From Azospirillum ramasamyi (GTDB lineage: Bacteria; Pseudomonadota; Alphaproteobacteria; Azospirillales; Azospirillaceae), in the NCBI RefSeq assembly GCF_003233655.1, contig NZ_CP029829.1, forward strand, positions 1,436,978 through 1,500,977: a stretch of 64,000 bases of DNA. The letters run 5' to 3'. The position numbers and the translations under genes are program-made. Of this stretch, positions 8,642-17,549 are shown in pieces. The notes below the pieces were generated by a model. It ran no database searches. It was not told the origin of the DNA and worked only from the letters and a program-made list of their open reading frames with translations. Positions within the stretch are counted from its first letter, which is position 1. Each line of letters begins with the position of its first letter.

Positions 8642-9436
8642 ATGCTCGTCGACAGCCATTGCCATCTGGACTTTCCCGATTTCGCCGAAGAGCTGGACGC
8701 GGTCGTCGACCGCGCCCGGCAGGCCGGCGTCGGGCGGATGGTCACCATCTGCACCTACATCAGCCGTTTCGACCGCATCCTGGCGGTGGCCGAGCGCTAT
8801 GACGACATCCTCTGCTCGGTGGGGGTCCATCCCCATCAGGCGCAGGAGGAGTTCGCCATCACCACGACCGAGACGCTGGTGGAGCTGTCGCGCCATCCCA
8901 AAGTGATCGGTCTGGGCGAGACCGGGCTCGACTATTTCTACGACAAGAGCCCGCGCGACCAGCAGCAGGAATGCTTCCGCCGGCATATCCGCGCCAGCCT
9001 GGAAACCGGCCTGCCGCTGATCATCCACACCCGCGACGCCGACGCCGACACCATGCGCATCGTCAAGGAGGAAGCGGCGGGACAGACGGTGAAGGGGCTG
9101 CTGCACTGCTTCAGCTCCGGCCGGGCGCTGGCGGAAGAGGCGGTGGACTACGGCTTCAGCCTGTCGCTGTCGGGGATCGTCACCTTCAAGAAGTCGGAAG
9201 ACCTGCGCGCCATCGTCAAGGACGTGCCGATCGACCGCATCCTGGTGGAGACCGACGCGCCCTACCTGGCGCCGATCCCCTTCCGCGGCAAGCGCAACGA
9301 GCCGGCCTATGTCGCCCACACCGCGGCCTGCGTGGCCGAGGTGAAGGGGGTGTCGGCCGAGGAGCTGGCCCGCGTCACCACCGACAACTTCTTCCGCCTG
9401 TTCGACAAGGCCGCCCAGGGCAAGGCGGCCGCATGA
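8642..9436 (+). CDS. tatD: TatD family metal-dependent deoxyribonuclease
   Basis: TatD proteins are TIM-barrel metal hydrolases with 3'-5' exonuclease activity on DNA. Metal-ligand motifs appear in order: DSHCHLDFPDF at residues 4-14, CSVGVHPHQ, the Glu in GLGETGLDYFYDKSP, HTRDADAD, LLHCFSSG and ETDAPYLAP. Length (264 residues) is normal. Placement directly after metG and before the metallo-beta-lactamase gene is the common metG-tatD-MBL order of Alphaproteobacteria. The stop overlaps the next ATG by 4 bp. Confidence 0.96.
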   Translation: MLVDSHCHLDFPDFAEELDAVVDRARQAGVGRMVTICTYISRFDRILAVAERYDDILCSVGVHPHQAQEEFAITTTETLVELSRHPKVIGLGETGLDYFYDKSPRDQQQECFRRHIRASLETGLPLIIHTRDADADTMRIVKEEAAGQTVKGLLHCFSSGRALAEEAVDYGFSLSLSGIVTFKKSEDLRAIVKDVPIDRILVETDAPYLAPIPFRGKRNEPAYVAHTAACVAEVKGVSAEELARVTTDNFFRLFDKAAQGKAAA

Positions 9437-10254
9437 CCGCGGACGGCGCATCAACCGGCATTGCACCGGGCAGGATGCGCGTGACCGTCCTCGGCTGCGG
9501 CGGGTCGCGCGGCGTTCCGGTGATCGCCGGGGTGCCGGGCGGCCATTGGGGCCGCTGCGATCCCGCCAATCCGAAGAACCGCCGCATGCGCCCCTCGGTG
9601 CTGGTGGAGCATGGCGCCGTGTCGGTTCTGGTCGACACCTCGCCCGACCTGCGGCAGCAGTTGCTGGACAGCGGCTGTGCGCGGCTGGACGCCGTGCTGT
9701 GGACGCACCAGCATGCCGACCACTGCCACGGCATCGACGAACTGCGCGAGATCTGCCGGCAGATGCATGCGCCGATCGACGCCTATGGCTGGGACGAGCA
9801 TCTGCGCGACATCGAAGCCCGCTTCCCCTACTGCTTCGATCCGCTGCCGGAAGGCTATCCCTTCTACCGCCCGGTGCTGAAGACGCATCGGATCGACGGC
9901 CCGTTCAGCGTGAAGGGGCTGGAAGTGACGCCGTTCGAGCAGGATCACGGCTATATGCGGACGGTGGGCTACCGCTTCGGCGGCTTCGCCTATTCGACCG
10001 ACGTGGTGCGGCTGGACGAGCGCGCCTTCGCGGCGCTGGCGGGAGTGGATACCTGGGTGGTCGATTGCGGACGGCTAGAGCCGCCGCATCCGGTGCACGC
10101 CCATCTGGCGCTGACGCTGGAATGGATCGAGCGGGTGCAGCCGCGGCGGGCCTATCTGACCCACATGGACAACAGCATGGACTACGACAGCCTGCGGCGG
10201 ATTTTGCCGGAGGGGGTCGAGCCGGCTTACGATGGGTTGACGATCAAGGTGTGA
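9433..10254 (+). CDS. Metallo-beta-lactamase-fold hydrolase (PhnP-like)
   Basis: This 273-residue protein belongs to the MBL-fold group that includes PhnP cyclic-phosphate phosphodiesterases and PqqB-like proteins. Visible motifs are LGCGGSRGVPV near the N-terminus, the metal-binding HxHxDH as THQHADHCHGID at about residue 97, and C-terminal YLTHMDNSMDYD. The ATG at 9433 overlaps the tatD stop, giving a likely three-gene operon. The substrate in this conserved metG-tatD context is not known, so I leave the symbol blank. The IS630 element begins one TA dinucleotide after its stop codon. Confidence 0.88.
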   Translation: MTADGASTGIAPGRMRVTVLGCGGSRGVPVIAGVPGGHWGRCDPANPKNRRMRPSVLVEHGAVSVLVDTSPDLRQQLLDSGCARLDAVLWTHQHADHCHGIDELREICRQMHAPIDAYGWDEHLRDIEARFPYCFDPLPEGYPFYRPVLKTHRIDGPFSVKGLEVTPFEQDHGYMRTVGYRFGGFAYSTDVVRLDERAFAALAGVDTWVVDCGRLEPPHPVHAHLALTLEWIERVQPRRAYLTHMDNSMDYDSLRRILPEGVEPAYDGLTIKV

Positions 10255-10256
10255 TA

Positions 10257-11420
10257 CCGCCGCGCCTAAGTATTGACACATGGGAGCCACGGGTAGCTTG
10301 TGAGGGAGCGTAGGCGCTCCGGTGTGGCGGTGAGGGCGTTCCAGGCGTCACAGCAGGCCTGGACGACGGCGTCGTAATCGTCCAGGAGCCGGTGGGACAG
10401 AAAGCGCTCGCGCAGGTACAGCCAGACGCGCTCGACCGGGTTCAGTTCGGGGCTATAGGGCGGCAGCGACACCAGCGTGATGTTGTCCGGCACGACCAGC
10501 GCCCGCGATCCATGCCAGCCGGCCTGGTCGAGCACGAGCACCGCCTGGACGTCCGGTTCCAGGCTCCGGGAGAAGCCGTCCAGGAACAGGCTCATGGCGG
10601 TGGTGGAGACGGTCGGCATGACCAGCGCGAAGTCGGCGCCGCTGGCCGGGCAGACGGCGGCGTAGAGGTAGACCGAGGTGAAGCGCTTGTCGCACAGCCC
10701 GGCGGGACGCTGCCCGCGCTCCCACCAGCGATGCGCGGTGCGGCCCTTTTGGCCGATGCGCGCTTCGTCCTGGAACCAGAGTTGGAGGCGCCGCCCAGGG
10801 TGCGCGGCCGCCGCAGCCTTCAGCGCTTCGCGCAGCCCCTTTTTTGGAAGGCGGCCTGGGCCTTGGCGTCGGACTGCGGGTGACGGGGCCGCGTCTTCTG
10901 CTTCGACAGGTTCAGCCGGCGCACGATGCGCGACAGGCTGGCCGGATGCAGCGTCTTGGCGAAGCGTTCGGCGATCACCTCGCACAGGATCGGCAAGGTC
11001 CACTCCACGCAGCCGTGCCGTTTGGGATCGGGGCCGGCGAGGATGATGGCCTTGAGCGTTGCCTGCTCCCCCTCGCTCAGCCATTCCGGTCGCCCGGGCA
11101 GCGGGCGATCATACAGCCCGGCGACGCCCTCGGCGTTGTAGCGCACCACCGCATCGCGCAACGCCTGACGGTCCATGCCGGCCAGCCGCGCCGCTTCCGC
11201 CCGGCTCACCCCGTCGAGCGCATGGGCGATGGCGAACATCCGCGCCGCCACCCGCCCTTTGCTCTCCCGCCGCGCCAAGGCGCGCAACTCGCCGGCACTC
11301 AAGTCTTCCCGGATCGGCAAGGCCGCTGGCATTCGCTCCTCCCCATCGCGATGGGGAATCGAATCACGGATCGCCGGCCTTGGGAATCCCTCTCAATGAG
11401 TCAGCCGCTCCGCTCGACGG
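10257..11420 (-). mobile_element. IS630-type insertion sequence, 1164 bp, TA duplication
   Basis: The element is bounded by TA at 10255-10256 and 11421-11422, the target duplication of IS630/Tc1-mariner elements. Reading inward from each TA, the left end and the reverse complement of the right end align without gaps: 17 of 27 positions agree, including TACCG, CG, GC and TGAC-x-CAT. The element carries a split transposase on the minus strand. The outer sequence also resembles the adjacent palindrome at 11426 and, more loosely, the hairpin of the 98-bp repeat. Confidence 0.88.
10266..11332 (-). CDS. IS630 family transposase, two frames joined by a -1 frameshift
   Basis: The upstream frame (11332 down to 10820) encodes the helix-turn-helix part (SRAEAARLAGMDRQALRDAV). 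The downstream frame, ending at 10266, encodes the DDE catalytic domain: FQDEARIGQKG, LVLDQAGWHGS and the terminal SLPPYSPELNPVERVW, which holds the catalytic Glu. The frames join at a run of six A followed by four G (minus strand, about 10836-10845); a -1 slip converts F-Q-K-R-G to F-Q-K-K-G-L-R, restoring the family sequence. This can be programmed frameshifting or transcriptional slippage, or a decay mutation. All three catalytic acidic motifs are intact. Confidence 0.88.
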
Positions 11421-11451
11421 TATGATACCGCCGAGCGTAAGTCCTGACTTA

Positions 11452-12303
11452 GAGTGCGTAACAAAACCGGCCAGGAACGGTTGGTAGGGGCATGGCAGCC
11501 CCTCTTGTTTCCGACGCCTTGTGGGCGATCATCGAACCGCTGATCCCGCCGGAGCCGCCCAAGCCAAAAGGCGGACGGCCCCGGTTGGACGATCGTGCGG
11601 CGCTGACCGGCATCCTATTCGTGCTGCGCACGGGTATTCCTTGGGAGCTTCTGCCGGTGGAGATGGGCTGCGGCTCGGGGATGACCTGCTGGCGGCGTCT
11701 GCACGAGTGGCATCGGGCTGGCGTGTGGGAACGGCTGCATCGTGTGCTGCTCGACCGGCTCGGCTATGCCAACGCCATCAACTGGGATCGTGCAGCGGTG
11801 GACAGCGCCAGCGTCCCGGCAAAAAGGGGGGTGAGGAGACCGGCCCGAACCCGACGGATCGCGGCAAGCCGGGCTCCAAGCGCCACATCCTCGTCGATGC
11901 TAACGGCATCCCGCTCGCCCTGAGGATCTCGCCAGCCAACCGGCACGACAGCAAGCTGCTGGAGGCGCTGGTCGATGCCGTGCCGGCGATCCGCCAGTGT
12001 GCGGGCCGGCCCCGGCGCCGCCCGGCCAAGCTGCACGCCGACAAGGGCTACGACTTTGCACACTGCCGGCAGGCGCTGCGCCAACGAGCGATCATTCCGC
12101 GGATCGCCCGGCGTGGCGTCGAGAGCAGCGAGCGTCTTGGCCGACACCGATGGGTGGTCGAGCGTACGCTCGCTTGGTTTGCCCGCTTCCGCCGCATCGC
12201 CGTCCGCTACGAACGGCGCGCCGACATCTTCACTGCCTTTCACCATATCGCGGCCAGCCTCATCTGCTGGCGCTTCGTCCAGAGATGGTTCTGTTAGGCG
12301 CTC
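11452..12303 (+). mobile_element. IS5 family (IS427-like) insertion sequence, 852 bp, TTA duplication
   Basis: Terminal inverted repeats are GAGTGCGTAACAAAACC at the left end (11452-11468) and GGTTCTGTTAGGCGCTC at the right end (12287-12303), with three mismatches. Both sides are flanked by TTA (11449-11451 and 12304-12306), the expected target duplication. Size and the two-frame transposase match the IS427 subgroup. It has inserted into the right arm of the palindrome described at 11426. Confidence 0.93.
11492..12297 (+). CDS. IS5 family transposase, two frames joined by a -1 frameshift
   Basis: The first frame (11492-11923) gives the N-terminal DUF4096-type domain, starting MAAPLVSDALWAIIEPLIPP, and the first catalytic Asp in RAAVDSASV. 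The second frame, ending at 12297, continues with KKGGEETGPNPTDRGKPGSK, the second Asp in HADKGYD and the Glu in HRWVVERTLAWF. They join at a run of five A and six G at 11821-11831, where a -1 slip restores the family sequence. Frameshifting at such a tract is normal in the IS427 group, so the element may be active. Confidence 0.92.
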
Positions 12304-12341
12304 TTATGCTCGGAGGTAAAGGCCGCGACTGCGGCCCCGCA

Positions 12342-12439
12342 GGCCCATGCCTGCGAAGGCAAGCGGCCGGACGGCCGCGCCCGCCGTCTGAGGGCGAGCG
12401 TAAAGTCTGATGTGTCAGAATTTACGCTCGATGATATGA
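12342..12439. repeat. 98-bp dispersed repeat, copy A
   Basis: This segment matches the reverse complement of 39342-39439 at 94 of 98 positions. It contains a GC-rich stretch (AAGCGGCCGGACGGCCGCGC) followed by a hairpin GAGCGTAAAGTCTGA-TGTG-TCAGAATTTACGCTC with one mismatch. It lies just downstream of the IS5 element and the split palindrome. No gene is encoded here. Confidence 0.92.
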
Positions 12440-12494
12440 GGGGGAGGTTCTCGGCTTCGATTGCGCCTTAACCTCCCCCGTCTAAACCCTTGTC

Positions 12495-12519
12495 CCCTCC
12501 CCCGCTCGGCGGGGGAGGG
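12495..12519 (-). terminator. GC-rich hairpin downstream of the TRAP-binding gene
   Basis: CCCTCCCCCGC, loop TCG, then GCGGGGGAGGG form an 11-bp perfect stem about 25 bp past the dctP stop on the minus strand. There is no U-tract, so it is either a weak terminator or an mRNA 3'-end stabiliser. Confidence 0.5.
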
Positions 12520-12543
12520 TCGGGGTGGGGGGCCGACGTCCCC

Positions 12544-14301
<1,758 letters not shown>

Positions 14302-15477
14302 ATGAGAGATGTGAGTATGGCGGAGCGTGGGGCGGAGTCTGCCGCGGCGCGTGACCTGCGGCTGGATTTCTTCCGCGGGCTGGCCTTGTGGTTCATCTTC
14401 GTCAACCATATCCCGGCCAACCAGATTTCCTGGCTGACGCCGCGCAATTTCGGCCTGAGCGACGCCACGGAGATCTTCGTCTTCATCTCCGGCTATACCG
14501 CGGCCCTGGTCTATGGCCGGACCCTGGACCGGCAGGGCACGCCGATGGCGGCGGCACAGGTGCTGCACCGCTGCTGGACGCTGTACGCCACCTACATCAT
14601 CCTTTTCTTCGCCTTCACCGCCCAGATCGCCTACACCGCCCGCGCCTTCGACAGCCCGCTGTTCACCGAGGAGATGGGCATCACCAGCTATTTCCAGGAT
14701 CCCGTCTCCGCCCTGACCCAGGCCCTGCTGCTGAAGTTCAGGCCGGCGAACCTGGACGTTCTGCCGCTCTACATCGTGCTTCTGCTGGTCTTTCCCCTGC
14801 TGCTGCCGGCGCTGCGCCGCCGGCCGCTGACGGTCCTGGCCGGTTCCGCCGCGGTCTATCTGGCCGCGAGGCAGTGGGGATGGAACCTGCCCACCCACCC
14901 CGACGGCGGCGTCTGGTACTTCAACCCCTTCACCTGGCAGTTCCTGTTCGTGACCGGCGCGGCGCTGCAGTTCCGGCCGGATGTGCGCGCCGTGCTGACC
15001 CGCTTCAGCCTGCCGGCGATGGCCGCGGCGGTGGCGATCCTGCTGGCCAGCCTGTACCTGACGCTGTCCTGGAAGTTCGCCCCGCTGCACGCGATGATCC
15101 CCGACGCGGTGACGGAGTTCCTCTACCCCATCAGCAAGACCGATCTCGATCCGCTGCGCCTGCTTCATTTCTTCGCGCTGGCATATGTCGTCCTCCGGCT
15201 GGTGCCGCCGGGCGCATCCTGGCTGAACGGACCGCTGGCCGCGCCCGTGCTCGACTGCGGGCGGCAGTCGCTGCAGGTGTTCTGCCTGGGCGTGCTGCTG
15301 TCCTTCGCCGGTCAGACCGTGCTGGTCCATGTCAGCGGCTCGCTTTCCGCACAGTTCCTTGTTACCGTGCTCGGCATCGCCATGATGGTGCTGCTCGCCC
15401 GTTTCCTCGGCTGGTACCAGTCGGCCGAGCGGGCGCGCCGCCACAGGGTCGCGGCCAGCAGGAATGTGGGTGCATGA
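14302..15477 (+). CDS. OpgC-like membrane acyltransferase
   Basis: OpgC-family proteins are polytopic inner-membrane acyltransferases; OpgC adds succinyl groups to osmoregulated periplasmic glucans. The family N-terminus RDLRLDFFRGLALWFIFVNH and the block ATEIFVFISGYTAALVYGR are clear, and about ten hydrophobic segments span the 391 residues. The C-terminus is WYQSAERARRH. An ATG at 14317 with GAGAG upstream is an alternative start. The stop overlaps the next gene by 4 bp (ATGA), and that gene overlaps a third, so the three form one unit that probably modifies a periplasmic or exported glycan. Confidence 0.88.
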   Translation: MRDVSMAERGAESAAARDLRLDFFRGLALWFIFVNHIPANQISWLTPRNFGLSDATEIFVFISGYTAALVYGRTLDRQGTPMAAAQVLHRCWTLYATYIILFFAFTAQIAYTARAFDSPLFTEEMGITSYFQDPVSALTQALLLKFRPANLDVLPLYIVLLLVFPLLLPALRRRPLTVLAGSAAVYLAARQWGWNLPTHPDGGVWYFNPFTWQFLFVTGAALQFRPDVRAVLTRFSLPAMAAAVAILLASLYLTLSWKFAPLHAMIPDAVTEFLYPISKTDLDPLRLLHFFALAYVVLRLVPPGASWLNGPLAAPVLDCGRQSLQVFCLGVLLSFAGQTVLVHVSGSLSAQFLVTVLGIAMMVLLARFLGWYQSAERARRHRVAASRNVGA

Positions 15478-16283
15478 ACGGACGAGGGTTCAGACGGTTG
15501 CTGACGGCCACGGCCATCGCGCTGGCGGCTCTCTCATTTCCCGGATCGGGCCATGCGGCGAAGGCCGGCGGGGGCGTCGATCCCGCCTGCTCCGTGCCGG
15601 ACGCCGTGCTTTCTCCCGGCGAAGGGTTGCCACGGCTGTCGGCGCGTCTCGCCGCCGGCCGGCCGCTGTCTGTCCTCATCGTCAATTCCGCCAAGCAGGC
15701 GTCCAAGCCCGGCATCGTCGGCTATCCCGCCCGGCTGGAGGAGGAGTTGAAGCGCCGCCTGCCCGGCCGCGCCGTGCGGACCAGCGTGCTGAGCCTGCCC
15801 GGCGAGCCGGCGCCGGCCATGGTGGCACCGCTTGCCCAGGCGGTCGAAGACCAGCGCCCGGCGCTGGTGGTCTGGCAGACCGGCACGGTCGACGCCATGC
15901 GCAATCTGGATCCAGAAGGCTTCGGCATGGCGCTGCAGGCCGGCATCGCCGCAGTCCAGAGCCGCGGCGCCGACATCGTCATCATGGACATGCAGTACAG
16001 CATGCACACGGCGCAGCTGATCGACTTCGCCCCCTACCTGTCCTACATCACCTGGCTGGCCCAGGGCTCCGACGTCTTCCACTTCCCGCGCTACGACATC
16101 ATGCGGCATTGGGTGGAGGACGGCCGGGTCGATTTCGCCGACGAGGGGGACGAGGCGAAGCGGCGGTCTTATGATTTCGTTCACCGTTGCATCGGACAAT
16201 TGCTGGCGGAAAGCATCGCCACGATGATCGCACCCGCGGTCATTCCCCCGGCAGTGGCGCGAAGCAACGGAACGAGCCCTTGA
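15474..16283 (+). CDS. Degenerate SGNH-hydrolase-like secreted protein
   Basis: This 269-residue protein has a signal peptide (about residues 1-29, ending in SGHAA). It is recognisably a paralog of the next gene: compare IVIMDMQYSMHTAQ with VVLMDLQYAPRMLD, and FPRYDIMRHWVED with FHRFDVMRSLVES. The catalytic blocks are lost. The GDS-like block IGSSSTAG of the partner is IVNSAKQAS here, the GxN block is TGTVDAM, and the terminal Asp-x-x-His is missing (DEGDEAKRRSYDFVH). It probably has no esterase activity and may bind or present a substrate to its partner. Confidence 0.75.
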   Translation: MNGRGFRRLLTATAIALAALSFPGSGHAAKAGGGVDPACSVPDAVLSPGEGLPRLSARLAAGRPLSVLIVNSAKQASKPGIVGYPARLEEELKRRLPGRAVRTSVLSLPGEPAPAMVAPLAQAVEDQRPALVVWQTGTVDAMRNLDPEGFGMALQAGIAAVQSRGADIVIMDMQYSMHTAQLIDFAPYLSYITWLAQGSDVFHFPRYDIMRHWVEDGRVDFADEGDEAKRRSYDFVHRCIGQLLAESIATMIAPAVIPPAVARSNGTSP

Positions 16284-17068
16284 ACACGCCCTTCAGCCTG
16301 CATCTCGCCGCCCGCCTCCTGACGCTGATCTCCGTCATCGCCATATCCGCTCCCGCGCTGGCCGCCGAACCCGCGGCCTCGGCGCAGTGCCTGCTTCCCC
16401 GTGGGGACGCAGCGCTTTCGGCCCCCCTGCCGCAGATGTCCCGGCGCATCGCCACCGGCGCGCCGATACGGATCGTCGCAATCGGTTCCTCCTCCACCGC
16501 CGGAGCGGGGGCGAGCGCGCCCGACCGGACCTATCCCGCCCGCCTCGCCCATTACCTGGCCGAGCGCTTCGGCAACGCGGACATCGCGGTGTTGAATCGC
16601 GGCATCAACGGCGAGACCGACGACCAGACCGAAAAGCGGATCGACGCCGACGCCCTGGGCGCCAAACCCGATCTGGTGATCTGGCAGGTCGGCGCCAACA
16701 CGGTGCTGCGCGACGGCGACCAGGGCCTGAGCGAGCGTTCGGTCCGCCAGGGGGTGGAACGGCTGCGCGCCGCCGGGGTGGACGTGGTGCTGATGGACCT
16801 GCAATACGCGCCCAGGATGCTGGACAAGACCGGCGTGGCGCCGATGCTGTCGCGCATAGCGGGGATCGCGGCCGACCAGCACGTCGGCCTGTTCCACCGC
16901 TTCGACGTGATGCGGTCGCTGGTGGAGAGCCGGCGGATGGCCGTCACCGACCTGATCGGGCCGGATGGCGTTCACCAGAACGACGGCGGCTACGACTGTG
17001 TCGCCCGCATGCTGGCGATGGGGATCGAGGACGCGGTGCGCGTCCATGAGAGTGGGGTGAGGCGGTAG
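16280..17068 (+). CDS. Secreted SGNH/GDSL-type esterase
   Basis: This 262-residue protein keeps the SGNH blocks: Ser in RIVAIGSSSTAGAG, Gly in NRGINGETDDQ, Asn in WQVGANTVLRDG, and the Asp/His pair in GPDGVHQNDGGY. A signal peptide (LLTLISVIAISAPALAAE) indicates a periplasmic or outer site. I chose the TTG at 16280, which overlaps the previous stop (TTGA) and places the signal peptide at the N-terminus; an ATG at 16187 in the overlapping region would add 31 hydrophilic residues. With the OpgC-like protein it may add and remove acyl groups on a glycan. Confidence 0.85.
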   Translation: MNTPFSLHLAARLLTLISVIAISAPALAAEPAASAQCLLPRGDAALSAPLPQMSRRIATGAPIRIVAIGSSSTAGAGASAPDRTYPARLAHYLAERFGNADIAVLNRGINGETDDQTEKRIDADALGAKPDLVIWQVGANTVLRDGDQGLSERSVRQGVERLRAAGVDVVLMDLQYAPRMLDKTGVAPMLSRIAGIAADQHVGLFHRFDVMRSLVESRRMAVTDLIGPDGVHQNDGGYDCVARMLAMGIEDAVRVHESGVRR

Positions 17069-17077
17069 GAGAGAGGG

Positions 17078-17109
17078 GCATCCGAAGCGGAAAGCGCCGC
17101 CCCGGATGC
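17078..17109. terminator. Hairpin between convergent genes
   Basis: GCATCCG (17078-17084) pairs with CGGATGC (17103-17109) in the 63-bp gap between the SGNH gene and the convergent Cys-cluster gene. No U-tract is present; it is a possible bidirectional terminator. Confidence 0.35.
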
Positions 17110-17131
17110 GGAATTCGATCCCCAGCCGCAC

Positions 17132-17515
17132 TCACCGCTGCATCATCGCGCTTTCCTTGCCGCAGAGGAAAAACACCTTCGAATAGACCTTCAGCAGCGC
17201 GTCGGTCAGCGCCTGGACCTCCGGGCTGCCCATGGCGCGCGGCTTGGCGGGGTCGACGTGCAGGACGCAGCTGTCCTTCACGTCGTTGAAGGCGGCCAGC
17301 GCGTGGATGCGGTCGGGACGGAACTCGTCGGGGAAATTCTCGTCCATCAGCCAGAAGCACTGGAAGTTCCGGCAGGATTGCGGCCGCTCCTCATAGATCG
17401 AGCAGCCCTTGCCCTGGTCGCAGGACGCGCACCATTTGGCCGCAGGCTTCTTGAGCTCCGGCACCCCCATCAGCTTGCAGCAGAGGGTGCATTCACCGCA
17501 GTTGCGGTCCGACAT
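17132..17515 (-). CDS. YkgJ family cysteine cluster protein
   Basis: The 127-residue protein has the Cys-x2-Cys-x2-Cys-Cys start (CGECTLCCKLMGVPEL), then WCASCDQGKGCSIYEERPQS with CRNFQCFWL. These form the family's CxxCxxCC-type metal or zinc-binding cluster. The biochemical role of YkgJ proteins is not established. It is encoded upstream of, and on the opposite strand to, the OpgC/SGNH unit. Confidence 0.85.
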   Translation of the reverse strand: MSDRNCGECTLCCKLMGVPELKKPAAKWCASCDQGKGCSIYEERPQSCRNFQCFWLMDENFPDEFRPDRIHALAAFNDVKDSCVLHVDPAKPRAMGSPEVQALTDALLKVYSKVFFLCGKESAMMQR

Positions 17516-17549
17516 CAGGCAAACTCCAAATCAACGGCTCGCAGCGGCC

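Larger units (their letters stand above)
11426..12318. repeat. 38-bp palindrome split by the IS5 element
   Basis: Removing the IS5 element and one TTA joins 11426-11451 to 12307-12318. The result reads TACC-g-CCGAGC-g-TAAGTC-ct-GACTTA-t-GCTCGG-a-GGTA, a near-perfect 38-bp inverted repeat. Its left arm matches the IS630 left end at 19 of 23 positions, so it looks like two IS630-type ends placed head to head, a miniature non-autonomous element. Confidence 0.75.

Noticed and set aside
12301-12410. Plus-strand frame ending with the same tail as the TetR protein
   Set aside because: The frame (11997-12410) runs out of frame through the IS5 transposase and is not a gene; the shared tail only reflects the 98-bp repeat.
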